A stretch of 64,000 bases of DNA from Actinernus sp. WN-2022 (lineage: Eukaryota > Cnidaria > Anthozoa > Actiniaria > Actinernidae): positions 149,102,344 through 149,166,343 of the forward strand of contig JAOWCC010000577.1 in the NCBI GenBank assembly GCA_030867875.1, read 5' to 3'. Shown one piece after another: positions 52,395-63,733 of this stretch. The number at the start of each line of letters is the position of its first letter. Within the stretch, counting starts at the first letter, position 1. The translations under genes were made by a program, and so were the position numbers. The notes below the pieces were generated by a model. That model saw only the letters and a list, made by a program, of their open reading frames with translations, had not been told where the DNA came from and searched no databases.

Positions 52395-55300
52395 CTGTGA
52401 GCAATAATATAATGTTACTTTCGGCTAACTGTTAGTCTCCTTCACAGCCGTTCTTAGGGTCGTCACGCAAACGCTAGCCCCACTAACGGCTGCTTACCGC
52501 AGCCACACATTCCATTCTCCATTGTTTGATTTAGCCAACCAAAACCGATTACAACGTAATATTAACATGTCAAACACTCCCTCAGTTTATAGTATGGAAC
52601 TTCTCCCTCCATCTTGGATTTTCCGCTTATCCATATCAAAGTAAAACCACAGACTCAGTTTTTGTTGGTTGAATCGCTGAAGTAATATTTAAGGTGTACG
52701 AAGACGATTGAAAAACAAAACAGAAGATCCTAAACCCCCAAACGTACGCATGTTTCTCATGGGGAAAAAATCGATATGCGATGCTTCCCTAAGATTGGCT
52801 GTGGTTTCTTTAATATTCATGATTCGATTCAGTCTTATTTTGACCATGGAAACCACTCTACGAAGGTCATTACCTGTGCCTGTTGCAATCTCGCTTGTTG
52901 GAAGAGTTCTTGTTGCTGTCGCAGGAGCTCCTCCTCTGGAATGCCCTAAATAGTGATAACATCTCTATATCATCAACGACCAAATATATGTGCCATCAAA
53001 TTAGGATTAATGAACTCCTTACAATTATAATACATCAGTCGAATCCAGACTTAATACGTACACTTAATCATAATTATGACAGAACTTAACCATACAAAAT
53101 ATTAGCTAGGTCACATCAGGCCATAATTTCTGTTTTAGTACATGTTACTCTGCGATCACTTGCCAATGGAAACAAATCATTGCAGAAGGAAAGCAAAGCA
53201 TTCAAGTTACAAATTCTAACATATCCATGCGATTTTCTTCATTGAATTCTACTCAACACTGATTGGCTCAAATAACTGTAAGTTGGAATGCTTTGTTTTC
53301 GTTCTGCATGTGATTTGCTCTCATTGTCTAAGTGGCCCTGGTTAGAGTAGTAGCACTGTAACTAATTAACAATTAGACCCGTAGCCCAAATGGGCTACGA
53401 GTCAATAGCCCATGAGGTGCAGTCGAATGGGCTATTTAACTCGTAGCCCATGAGGGCGAGAGGTCTAATTGTTTTAGTATAAACTAACTAGTTGGACAGT
53501 AGAAAATAATAGAAATTCCAAATTGAAGTTGTTTCTCTCTACCATGGGCTATCACAAATAGACATATAGTAGGGTAGCCAATCAGAATACAGGATTTGTA
53601 ATAGTCCACTAGTTGGTTTATACTAAATAACAATATATTTAAACATTACATTTCTTATCAACCTACCAAGTGTTCCAGCTTGGTGCTGGCCCGCCTTTTA
53701 TTCTGAGAGAAAAACAAAACATGATCAGTTCCATCACTACCCCTGTGTAATATACTGACAGTGGGTTGTCATCTTACTGATGCATGTATCCCAGTGAACC
53801 CAAACCCACTAATATATGCTAAATGCTAACTGTTATGGACAATAACAGTACCTTTTACCTGAACCAACATCTAAGAGCGCTTTATTATTCATTATTGAAA
53901 TCTAGAGCTTGGGCTTCGTGTGATATCACATTACAATCTAGCACTTGGGCTTCCTGTGGTATCACATTGCTAATGTGTTTTGAATTTTAAAGAAATCCAC
54001 GGTTAGAGGTGATGTGATCTAGCAGGGTGCTCTTGTGTTGCTTGAAGGGGCTGCTTTCCATGTTATTGAGTTTGACGAAGGAGAAAGCAACCTAATCTTG
54101 TGCATTGGGATCCCTCTGCCTGCAGAATATGGCTCAAAAATTGCACCCAGACTTATAGAGTTACTAAGTTTGGACTTTAATCAAACTACATGTATTTTGT
54201 TAATCAACTTACTGCTGCCTGTGTCCTACACTCTGCTAAGACAGATTTGACCTCTTCTATGTAGGTTTGAAATCCAAGTCCCTGGAACAAGTTTAAAAGT
54301 ATGGATTCACTTATAAAGCCCATTTCAGATGCCAAGCTTTTCATGTGCCAAACCTAAAAGGGCATTGTCAACGCCAAATGATAAACTTTCTCAAAACAAG
54401 AGAAAAATAACTACTCAGACTTGCAGAGTATGCCTTCTGGGAAAATGGGAAAAGCAACAAGACAATGTTGATGAAGAATGGCAATGAAAAATGCTACTTA
54501 AATTAAGAGAAATTTATAGCAACTTGAAATCAGTTCACTATAATTAAAATCAAGTTTCTAGAATGAGCTTTTGTAATCCACTTTAATCTTTGCCATCCTC
54601 TAACAAAAAAGTTTTAACAAAATACCACATGGTATTTCTCATATCTTCTCTTTCAGGGTGTTATTTTTATAGTTTTGTTAATTTAGAGAAATGATTGACA
54701 GTGCCCCTTTAAAGTGCCACTACGACGAAAATTTACCATTTCGATTTGCCACTTTTTCAGTGTCTATAGGTCAATCAGTATTAGAAATATCCGAAATAGT
54801 AAAAAATATTCCCAAATGGGCATCTTAAACCACAAATTTTAGGAGAGTTTACCGGTAAAATCCTGTCCGCCATTGCTGGAAGCCGTGCCCTTTGTTCAGC
54901 TTTAAACAAAGGTTTATTCACCGGAAGTGATGTCATACACTTAACACGACAACCTCATGGCGCGAAATAGCGTGCATAAAAAAGTAGCCAACCTCGCAAA
55001 GATAAATATAACTTTCTTCTTATGTACGTGAAGACGTTTTTAGTAGAAATATGCCTCCAGGCGTTGTGTTCTGCAGGCGAGCGTTAAGTGTATGACATCA
55101 TTTCCGGTGAATAAACCTTTGTTTAAAGCTGAACAAAGGGCACGGCTTCCAGTAATGGCGGACGTGTAGATTCAATATTCGGAGCTAAAAAAATAAGACT
55201 TCCTGTCGTTGTATCGAAAAACAATTTGAACTGGTAATAATATATGAACTCTACTTTATGAATATGCAAAAAGATTGATATGTCAAAATTTGATCGTAGG

Positions 55301-58300
55301 GGCACTTTAATGTTACCGAATTACCTTCAAAAAGAAAAAGATGGATTTTTTTTTCGAGAAATACCAAAAGGAAGTTTTTTAACCGGAAGTAAAAGGTTCT
55401 TTCTGATTGACAGCAGATCAATAAACACATGACAAGTGCTCACTCGCCCGTGTGGGAAATCTGCACATATTAAATTCATTTCATATAACCAATGTTTACG
55501 TTTATTGAGAAAAGTTTTTCCACACACGATTCCACAATTCCATCGGATGTTGGCCTTATATCTTACAAAAAGCAAGCAGGATGCCCTAACCCTAAACACT
55601 TAGCTTGAAAAACAAAGAAAAAAGCAAAGCAAAACGAGGCCAAACAATGCATACGACTACAATTACAAAGCCAAATAGGAGTCCTCGCAAAACCCGACAA
55701 GCGTTCGTATTTTCACTTTCAGACAGAGTGCCGAGTGGTCCACATCTGAACATAAAGCAGAATTGATAAGAGCCAGCCGAGAGAATATTTGTTTCGAAGA
55801 AAGCTTAGATGGAAACGTAGTCTGGCGGTGACCCTGAATCGGTTGAACCACGATCTCCCTATTGCCGTGCTGTTTCAGACGCCTGCGAATCGCTATCTCC
55901 TCTACTAACTATGCTGGCATTCAAGACGTCTCTATAGGTGTTCACCTTGGCTTTGCCCCTCGAGGTCTTTTTGTCTTTCCCATTTTTCTAGCTCTTTTTC
56001 AAGTCACACAAATAAGAACAAACATTTTCTCGATGCGGCGCGTTGCTTTGATCGGAAATCAACATTGGCGGGAAATCTTGACAGATAGCTGAACTGTGAT
56101 GAGAAATGATTGGCCAAGAGCTTGCTAATTGTTGGAGAGGCGGGGCTTCAGATTCACGCACGACAGACGGGTATATTTTTTGAAGTGCTATTTTCTCGCT
56201 TTCGATTTTCAATCAAAATAGAGTTTTAAAAAAGCTCCCACTCAAGAGGAATTTATTCGATTTGTGCGAAATTTTCACAAAATGTCAATTGATATCTCAG
56301 CTGCAAAAGGGTATCGGGGAATTGGGAAATTCTAAAAAGAGAGCTCTTGACGACGTTTCCCGCATATCTACTCGGATTATTTTTCGCTTTTTCACGGAAA
56401 GCATAACTTTTAAACTAAATCGAATTTTGAAATTCCCCGACACCCTTTTGTAATACGATTCCTCTGAAATACGACGAAGCAAACAGATTTTTAAACTTTA
56501 AAATATTTTCGGAGTCGGAACTTCTGAAAGCCATCTCACTAGATCGGAGAAACGGGATGGCGGAAAATTCGAGATTTTCAAAGAACTCAAAACTTTTTAT
56601 GTATTCTTGTAGCCAATTTTATAAGTCTTAAAATGATACATGAATGATTTATCTACGATGTTTCCTCGAGGCGCACATAATTTAGACTGGAAACGCACCC
56701 TGAAGGTATCCGGTACCTTAATACAATAACAACTGGTTGATATTTATTGAACCGATCGTAGTGATCAGGGAATCTGGGTCTAGATTTTAACTTCATTCAT
56801 AAATTTCCAGACCCAATTCATGCATTTAGCTTGGTGCAAAATGTACTTGCATAATTAAATGTGACAGTATCTGCCAAACTTAATTCATCTCCTACACCTA
56901 ATTCAAACATGTCGAACCCAATTGATTTCATACACCACTCTTCTGCCATACTTAATTCATTCTATTAAGTGCAGTGCATGAGAAGTTTGCCATATGAAAC
57001 AGCTCTAAGCATGCACACTTATCATCTTGATGAGCGCTACCATGAAAATGGAAACATGTATGAAAGTTGATAAGATCAGGGACAGGGATACACTGTACAG
57101 TAAACAATTCAAGTACTCTACCTCTAGAGCTAGGAAGATGTGGTCAGGTGATATAGTTTTCTTCATATGTCGATTACAAATTTCATTTGCTTCAGAAGAT
57201 ACCAGATGAATAAACTCTATAACAAATGGAAAATTCAATAAAAGAAGTGACATTAACTTTTTGCTAAACATCTAGAGTATTTATGGGCTACTAAATTTGC
57301 CTTTTACTGGATAAAGCTCCAGCAAGTTGAAATGCTATTACATGTATATCGTATTAACACTGTGTGATTGGCTCAAATGTAACTGTACATGTAAGTTGGA
57401 ATGCCTTCATTGTTTTTGTTCTGCAATGTGATTGGTTCTCGTTGTCTAAGGCCAAATAAATAAATAAATATATATATATATATGTTACAGGCCAAAATTA
57501 ACATCAGGTCATTTTTTTCAACCTACCAGTAAGTCAATTGTTTTCAACCTAGGCCATTTTTAAGGTACCTATCAATCATTCTAAAAAGATTTTTTTAATT
57601 TTGAAGGATTCATAAAAAAAGGGTTTTAGTTTCCATACACACCTTCTATAAATGTAACTCACCAAAAAGGCAATTTTAAAATAACCTTAACCATTTTCAA
57701 CCCCAAAATCATTCATAGAACGACTCTACATACACCTGCACTATAATAGAGAATTTACCACAGTTTAACCTGCACTATAATATAGAGAATTTACCACAGT
57801 TTAACCTGCACTATAATATAGAGAATTTACCACAGTTTAACCTGCACTATAATATAGAGAATTTACCACAGTTTAACCTGCACTATAATATAGAGAATTT
57901 ACCACAGTTTAACCTGTACTATAATATAGAGAATTGACCACAGTTTAACCTGCACTATAATATAGAGAATTGACCACAGTTTAACCTGCACTATAATATA
58001 GAGAATTGACCACAGTTTAACCTGCACTATTAATAATATAGAGAATTGACCACAGTTTAACCTGTACTATAATATAGAGAATTGACCACAGTTTTCAAGT
58101 GAGAGTGACTGGAGAAAAGGGAGCTACCACATGAAGGACAAGAAAAAGTTCCAAAAATGGTTGTGAATGAAATCTGTCTCAGGCATGCAGGTACTCAAAA
58201 CGTTATCAACTGTCACAGTGTCAGTTTTGTTGCATTGTGCCATACTCATGACCATCAGAAAATGATTACAAGCATAATACTATTATAGTAAAAAACAGTT

Positions 58301-61300
58301 CACCGGCAAGCAGCATAATGTCCCTAAATGACATTGATAATGTTCAGTGGAATTAAATGGTCTTACAGATTTCCACAATATAAAAAAATGTCAATAATTA
58401 TGTGAACAAAAACATGAGTGAACTGTATGTACACCTACTACATGATTTTTCCCAGCACAAGACTTATTTTTCATTAAGTACAATAAAGTCAAAGTAACGA
58501 AAATATTTGGGCAACTGCAGAATACCCTCCGCAAGCACTATATGCTTCAATTGTCCTGTGAACTAATACAAACCCTACTCCTACATTTAAAAACACCCTA
58601 ACCGTCCACAACGGGTACTCACTAATTTAAGGTGTTTATAGCTTAAGTCACTAAATAACACAGAGTGTAATAATAATAATAATAATAATAATCAGACTAT
58701 ATTTAATGAGGGTGACACTAAACAGTTACAAACTGATAAACTTGTGGCCCTCTGAAGGTTTAACTAAATATAAATATATCAAATATTAAAATGTGGATAA
58801 AAGTATACATTAAAGTTCTACTAACAGTCTTAGATTGGTTAATGGACAATCTGTTCTCTGAAGTCCAGTTTGTGATAGATTCCATGGCCAAGTTCATAGT
58901 GGAACTTAGGGAGCGGTCATTAATTACTGGGGGGAGGGCCGGTAAATTTAGGGGGAGAGCTAAGATTTTTTGGGCTTCGATTTGGGGAGGGTCACAAATT
59001 TTTGGGCGCCTGTTTTAACAATGAAACTTTTACAATATTTTTAGGCTACTTAAATCAACCATTCAGCTCCACCTTGGAAATGTCCCTTAACCAGCAATCA
59101 GCACGTGCTGGATGCTGCTAATGGGCAACGTTCGAGACCTCAAACATTCTGCTTGATAACGAGGTTTTCAGGAATAAAACAAAAGAAATGCTTTCCTCTT
59201 TTGTTAAAAAAAAAAGACGTAATTTTTTTATGTTTTTGGGAGGGCCAAGATTTTTTGGGTTGATGTTTTGGGGAGCGCCAACATTTTTGGGTCCTCGTTA
59301 GCAGTCTTCCAAACACCCGGAAATGATTTCAAGGTTATAGAACAGTTTACTAAACGACACAATGGTCAAGCTATTGCTGCACCAGCCAATTTCAGCATCT
59401 TAGCTGAAATGTTATCTGTGCCAGTGGCCTTGTTTGCAGGAATGACAAGTAGGATTTCAGCAATATCTTTCACAGAAGCCAGGGGAATGGAAAAAGGTTC
59501 CGTACTGATTTTCTTTGATTGGACAAAAGATCTTAGTTTGTCAACCCTTATGCTGGCATTTTCTCCAGTGATCGAATATTTTTCTGCAATGCTTGTGAAG
59601 TGAGTATTAAACAATTCGACAATCTGTTCTAAGCCTGTGGTGCACTTTTCCCCGATCTTGATGAAATTCACTGCACCAGCCTTAACGTTTTGGCAAGCTA
59701 GTTCCTTTATGTACTTCCACAAACGTCTGGGATTATTGCAGTTTTCTTTCAAAGCCGATTTATAAAATTTTCTTTTGGCCTCACGTATCTTGCAAGTTGC
59801 GGCATTTCTGGTCAGCTTATATTGACACCAATCATTCACAGAGTTTGTCTCGCGTGCTCGTTTTAATAATCTATCCTGCTCAGTTAGAAGACGGAGGACC
59901 TCAGGCGACATCCACTCTGGTTGCCTTTGTCTCCGCACATGCTTGGATCTCATGGGAGCGTGTTCATCAACTGCAGTCTGAAATAAACAGCTTCTGCCAC
60001 GTATCCAAAATATTGTCAATACTGTCAAAAACAAAAGCTGAATCCCATGGTAGCTGTTCAACTGATTTGACAAAGGCCTTTTTATCAAAACGCTTCATGT
60101 TACGATAGTGAATGTGAGTATGTCGTTGATTTGAAGTGACCGCCAAATGGCATTGTTTATACAAACGAGCAGCAAAAACAGGCGTATGATCTGATAGGCC
60201 AATAGCGTTCGTGGTAACGTTAACTATTCTTTCAGGATGGCTTGAGAACAACAAATCCAAACGAGTGCCACTAATTGGACGTGTTACGGTGGACACCAGC
60301 TGCGTTAACTTCATTGAACTTAAGCCCTTGATTAAGCAATGTTTTGTGTAAACAGCATTATGCAAATAGTTAATGTTAAAGTCTACAACAATAATAGCTT
60401 CATTGCATTTTAAGTAGGCTCTTTCGATGTGTTGTTCTATGCTCAAATTCGTTTCCTTAGTTGTGGCCGGTGGTCGATAAACACCCCCAAATAAAATCGA
60501 TTTTTTTCGATTTAAAGGGACACACATCCAGCCAAAGTGCTTCAATCTCGCCGTCCTTGAGATCTGTCCGACGTTTAACTTGCAGGTCTTCGTTTACAAA
60601 AGCCAGCACACCACCACCTCCTTTTGAGTTTCTGTCTTTGCAAAATAGTTTATAGCCCGGGACAGTAAATAAACAATCTGGTACGGAGGGCTTAAGGAAT
60701 GTCTCAGTGATAAATAAAAATATATATCCACCTGTCTCTTGTCAAAACCACTGAGAAGTAGTTTTATCTGTTCAAATTTACAATCCGTTAAGTAGTTAAT
60801 GTTTCATTGACCGGATACCTTTATTGCTCAAGTTCAGCTTGAATTCTTCAGGCAGGCTACAGGAAGGTTTACACTCATCCCAATCTGAATGACCCGAAAT
60901 ATTTGGCAAATGCTCTTCGTACAATGAATTATCCAGGCTTGACGAGCTATCGCAGTAAGCCAGGCAGGCTGTGCAAATAAATCCATCATCGTCGCCAACA
61001 GATTCGAGGGCCATACAACCCTGGTGCCAGACCATGTCACAGGAACTGCAGGAAATGATCGCCATCTTGAAATCTATACACTCTTGACAGACCGGACAAA
61101 TCGCCGTTAGATTACAATCAGTAGTAACTGGTCCCGGGTTTAAACTCACATCTCCGGCTAAAAGCACCAAACAGGAAGCTGTCATAGTGATATTTAGCAG
61201 TTGTAGGCCAGCCTTTAACTTTTGTGTTGCAGGGAGTGAGCCGGTTTCCCGTGATCGCCTAAGTAAGCCAGGTGAATTTCTGCTAGGGAAATGCTTCAGA

Positions 61301-63733
61301 TCCAACTTGAGGGCTAGCATTATTGAGGAAGCATCGTTAGACAGCATTACAGATTGTTTTGGAAACTCCAAGAGCATTGAAAGCGTTAGATAAATCGCTA
61401 AGAGCACAGAGAGGCGAAGAAACGTACTTCCCGCCATCATTTGTTCGTTCACTTTCAAAATCGTAATCTTCTTCAATGGTCCTGCATGAGAACTAATCCA
61501 AATCCTAACCCTACATTTTAAAACACCCTAACCGTCAACAATGGGTGCTTGCTACATGTAGTTTAGGATGTTTAGAGCTAGTCACTAAATAAGAGACTGT
61601 AATCCTTCTTCAATAGTCCTGCATGAGAACAAATACAAATCCTAACCCTACATTTTTTAAATACCTTAACTATCAGTAAACATAACATAAGTTCCTGGAT
61701 AAGCCAAACCAAACCACTAAAGAAATGAACAACACAGACAAGGTAAGTTACATGTATTTTTATTGCAAAATATTTCTGACAGTAGAACTTGATATCTTCT
61801 AAAATTACTGCAATGCCATCCTCAACCTAAACACAAGGAACTATGAAAAAGTCATACTTGTTTAGGAATTTTGAAAGGTTGAGTTTGATTTGACCTAGGT
61901 TGAAAAAAAATGACCTAGGTTAAAATAAATTTGACCTGTAACATATATATATGGTTGATCTGGCTACACTTTATAAAACAGTAGGGTGGTTAAGTACATA
62001 TAGACCATACTTTTTCTATTTTTTCCCACAGATTTCAAGACAAACCTTAGCAATATTATTCTCGAATATCAAGCAAGTGTGTAGTTGAAATATCGGTGGA
62101 AAAAATTGTATGGTCGGTAGTGAACACAAAAACACTTTCACAAACACCCCATCTTTTTGGTCAGTGGTTATGTGATGACCAAGATGTGACCTGATGACAT
62201 TTATGTGTTTCCTACATGAAGTAACTACCTGACCTATTAGATGGTGACATTTATGTGTTTCCTACATGAAGTACCTACATGACATATTCTGCATTATAGC
62301 TAATGAGGGCCATCAATGGCCATTGTGGCACTATGTTTAAAATAATCGTTGGTTGTAAATAAAATCAATGATTGATCAATTGATTGATAACAAAACACAA
62401 TTAAAAAGTAGTACCTGTACAACAGCTAAGGATGAGTTCTCTAGCATCATTAGATACTCGCATGTTAGGTATCATTTCTTTGATCATCTTGTTGACAGCA
62501 GCTGTAATAATAGATAATTTTGATTTTAAGAAATAAAGATGTTAACAATGAACCTGCATTCAAGTTAGTTCCTTTTATAAAATCATTCTTCCCTTTCTAT
62601 TACTTATACAGTAGTGAAAATGAGCGAACACGTGTCCATGAACTCAAACGCTTAAATCTCGTTCAAAACGTTCTCCAATGTCTTTAAACTAATACAGGCT
62701 ACAGAATAATAAATAAGCTACACATTCAGCGGGTTTGTTTTACAGCTAGATAACTTTATTGTCCATTTTTTGGATGAGAAAGTCCAATTTTTGGATCAAT
62801 AGCGAAAATCAGCAAACAGGTATTGGTGAACTCAAACGCTTAAATCTCGCTCAAAACATTATCCGGTGTCTTAAAACTAATGCAAACTACAGAATAATAA
62901 ATAAGCTACACATTTAGCTGGTTCATTTTACAGCCAGATAACTTTATTGTCGGAATTTTAGGCTGCAAATGAACAATTTTGGGATAACAACAAACAGACA
63001 ACGATAAATTTACTACCACTCTCGCACGGCAAAGAAACCACAGGTAACCCACACACATCAAAACTAATGTTTCGATCCAATCTTCCAATATTCTAGTATC
63101 GGTGAGGGACTCCCTGTGGTTTTAGACAGTTTAGTTGTTCAAAGGGTGGATAACACCATCCACTGGATAAATTCCTATCCAGTGGCAGTGGATAAAATAG
63201 GCTAGTTTGATTACTACTTTATATCCACTGGATAGGGATTTATCCAGTGGATAGCATTATCCACCCTTTGAACGACTGGGCCCTGGAGCTCAAACCACTG
63301 TACCTGCAAATTATTTGAAAGAAGAAACGAAAGACAAAAAAATAATAAACATTAAAGTATTAATGAAATATTTATATACTAACTTCTAGTTTTAAGAAAA
63401 GCCAGAGCAACTTTTAATCATATCAACAACATAAATGAGCGACAAATCTCGCCAGTACTTATGTAAAATGATCAAACAAAAGACAACCTGAATATTAGCA
63501 AAGGACAGATGCAACACTTGACACGGACTGAATGAGTAAAAAAAAACTCGTCATTCACTATCAATATATATGCTATGCCAGACGAACTAGGCTTTCATAT
63601 AAAACAAAACTACATCATTATAGCAATACATATGTTGTCATGGTGTATAGATTTCAATTCAATACATAAACGATAAAGGACTCTAACCTCGCGGTAAAGT
63701 CACATCATCCTCCACAACAATGCCGTCCGCCAT
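52191..63733 (-). CDS. DR1: DR1 / NC2-beta, TBP-associated repressor (7-exon gene)
   Basis: Seven exons in perfect phase total 609 nt (202 residues): 63688-63733, 62415-62501, 57122-57216, 54213-54281, 53667-53702, 52874-52945 and 52191-52394. The protein starts MADGIVVEDDVTLPR and has the NC2-beta histone fold (AAVNKMIKEMIPNMRVSNDA, EFIHLVSSEANEICN, KKTISPDHIFLALEGLGF). It continues with EEVKSVLAECRTQA, the KRRASTKLEHLGIPEEELL linker and a Gln/Pro-rich tail. Family knowledge: DR1 pairs with DRAP1 (NC2-alpha), binds TBP on DNA and blocks TFIIA/TFIIB entry; it is also an ATAC-complex subunit. Human DR1 has 176 residues; here the acidic C-terminus is replaced by Q8-10 and proline runs ending PPPAVQ. 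Introns 2 and 3 are expanded by transposons, and exons 4-7 have a dead duplicate at 38-40 kb. Confidence 0.95.
52874..52945 (-). CDS. DR1: DR1 exon 6
   Basis: Acceptor ATTTAG, donor GTAATG, 24 codons starting GIPEEELLRQQQELF. Intact here; the duplicate at 38794-38865 has a stop. Confidence 0.95.
53667..53702 (-). CDS. DR1: DR1 exon 5 (36-bp microexon)
   Basis: Acceptor CTCAG, donor GTAGGT, 12 codons NKRRASTKLEHL. It matches the basic linker of DR1. Confidence 0.9.
54213..54281 (-). CDS. DR1: DR1 exon 4
   Basis: Acceptor TTCCAG, donor GTAAGT, 69 bp in phase 0. Encodes GLGFQTYIEEVKSVLAECRT, the last histone-fold helix. Confidence 0.95.
54451..54712. other. DR1 intron 3 sequence unique to this copy
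   Basis: No counterpart in the first duplicate beyond 40357. AT-rich, no feature seen. Confidence 0.5.
54713..55306. mobile_element. 594-bp TTAA-target foldback element
   Basis: AGTGCCACTACGA at the left and TCGTAGGGGCACT at the right, with TTAA on both sides (54709-54712 and 55307-55310). The interior contains a second, ~80-bp inverted pair (GCCGTGCCCTTTGTTCAGCT at ~54883 against ~55125, including TTCACCGGAAGTGATGTCAT). Confidence 0.8.
55311..56717. mobile_element. TTAA-target element B (1407 bp) in DR1 intron 3
   Basis: Termini TGTTACCGAATTACCTTCAA and (inverted) GGTACCGGATACCTTCA, flanked by TTAA (55307-55310, shared with the neighbouring element, and 56718-56721). Same family, orientation and interior as element A at 27032-28505, with ~10% divergence. 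No transposase. Confidence 0.85.
56722..57121. other. DR1 intron 3, near exon 3
   Basis: Several loose repeats of an ACTTAATTCAT-like word between 56800 and 56970. Otherwise nothing. Confidence 0.4.
57122..57216 (-). CDS. DR1: DR1 exon 3
   Basis: Acceptor GTTATAG, donor GTAGAG, 95 bp. Encodes the long central helix and following loop (FIHLVSSEANEIC, then KKTISPDHIFLALE). Confidence 0.95.
57735..58096. repeat. 36-bp minisatellite, ~10 copies
   Basis: Unit ACCTGCACTATAATATAGAG followed by AATTTACCACAGTTTA. Later units share TTGACC instead of TTTACC, and two have TGTACT, so the array has grown by blocks. It lies in DR1 intron 2. Confidence 0.9.
58365..58680. repeat. Copy of the 'AACACCCTAACCGTCC' dispersed repeat
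   Basis: Shares AACAAAAACATGAGTGAACT, CACCTACTACA and AAAAACACCCTAACCGTCC with 15231-15570. The LINE at 58680-61462 is inserted where the repeat reads TGTAATCCTTCTTC. Confidence 0.65.
58680..61462 (-). mobile_element. CR1-like LINE with 2A peptide and PHD finger
   Basis: Minus-strand element with an ATT-repeat 3' tail (58672-58692) and a GTAAT duplication at the two ends. The 5' end is nearly complete. Protein order: hydrophobic leader, 2A-like peptide, PHD zinc finger, APE endonuclease (SVPDCLFTVPGYKLF, KGGGGVLAFV, VDFNIN, SGTRLDLLFSSHPE, SDHTP), and the start of the RT (KATGTDNISAKMLKLAG). Frameshifts occur at ~60790, ~60540 and ~59370. The palm is largely deleted, and a G-rich insertion (58905-59297) separates it from a short thumb remnant (NLAMESITNWTSENRLSINQ). 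Confidence 0.85.
60796..61440 (-). pseudogene. LINE N-terminal module: leader, 2A-like site, PHD finger
   Basis: From the likely start (MMAGSTFLRL, at ~61440) there is a hydrophobic stretch (LSVLLAIYLTLSMLL), ~70 residues, then LVLLAGDVSLNPGP encoded at 61129-61170. This matches the NPGP ribosome-skipping consensus apart from Ser for Glu in the DVExNPGP motif. A C4HC3 PHD finger follows: CPVC, then CSSC, then HQGC, then CTAC. The frame is open for >200 codons and ends at 60796. It is read as part of a dead element because later segments are frameshifted. Confidence 0.8.
61463..61700. repeat. Two further units of the dispersed repeat
   Basis: TCCTAACCCTACATTTTAAA, then AACACCCTAACCGTC, and CTTCTTCAATAGTCCTGC occur twice here in tandem (~140-bp unit). 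This gives the empty site for the insertions at 15571 and 23045. Confidence 0.65.
61701..62414. other. DR1 intron 2, small duplication only
   Basis: A segment with ACATTTATGTGTTTCCTACA is duplicated in tandem (~62197-62280, ~50-bp unit). Otherwise AT-rich with nothing recognised. Confidence 0.5.
62415..62501 (-). CDS. DR1: DR1 exon 2
   Basis: Acceptor ATTACAG, donor GTACTA, 87 bp, phase 1 in and out. Encodes the first histone-fold helix and loop (NKMIKEMIPNMRVSNDAREL, then SCCT). Confidence 0.95.
62636..62985. repeat. Two-copy tandem duplication (~185 bp unit) in DR1 intron 1
   Basis: ACTCAAACGCTTAAATCTCG, then CAGAATAATAAATAAGCTAC, then AGATAACTTTATTGTC occurs twice with ~12% divergence. 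Confidence 0.75.
63137..63273. mobile_element. 137-bp foldback MITE
   Basis: GTTCAAAGGGTGGATAA at the left pairs with TTATCCACCCTTTGAAC at the right. The interior is built of CCACTGGATA / TATCCAGTGG words, so the whole element folds. It lies in DR1 intron 1. Confidence 0.75.
63688..63733 (-). CDS. DR1: DR1 exon 1
   Basis: ATG in an AAGATGGCG context (63731-63733), donor GTTAGAG at 63681-63687, phase 1 out. Encodes the acidic leader ending TLPR. Confidence 0.9.

Larger units (their letters stand above)
41228..54450. repeat. Large tandem duplication, copy 2
   Basis: Same content and order as 28506-40357, with two extra insertions (43407-44371 and 46052-46462). It runs into the rest of the DR1 gene, so it holds the functional DR1 exons 4-7. 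Confidence 0.9.

Noticed and set aside
28506..54450. Treating the duplication simply as an assembly duplicate of one locus
   Set aside because: Not fully excluded. The B-to-A chimeric junction, the stop codon in only one DR1 copy and the 470-bp unique spacer favour a real duplication.
57735..58096. Regular direct repeats considered as a CRISPR array
   Set aside because: Units are contiguous with no spacers, in a eukaryotic intron. It is a minisatellite.
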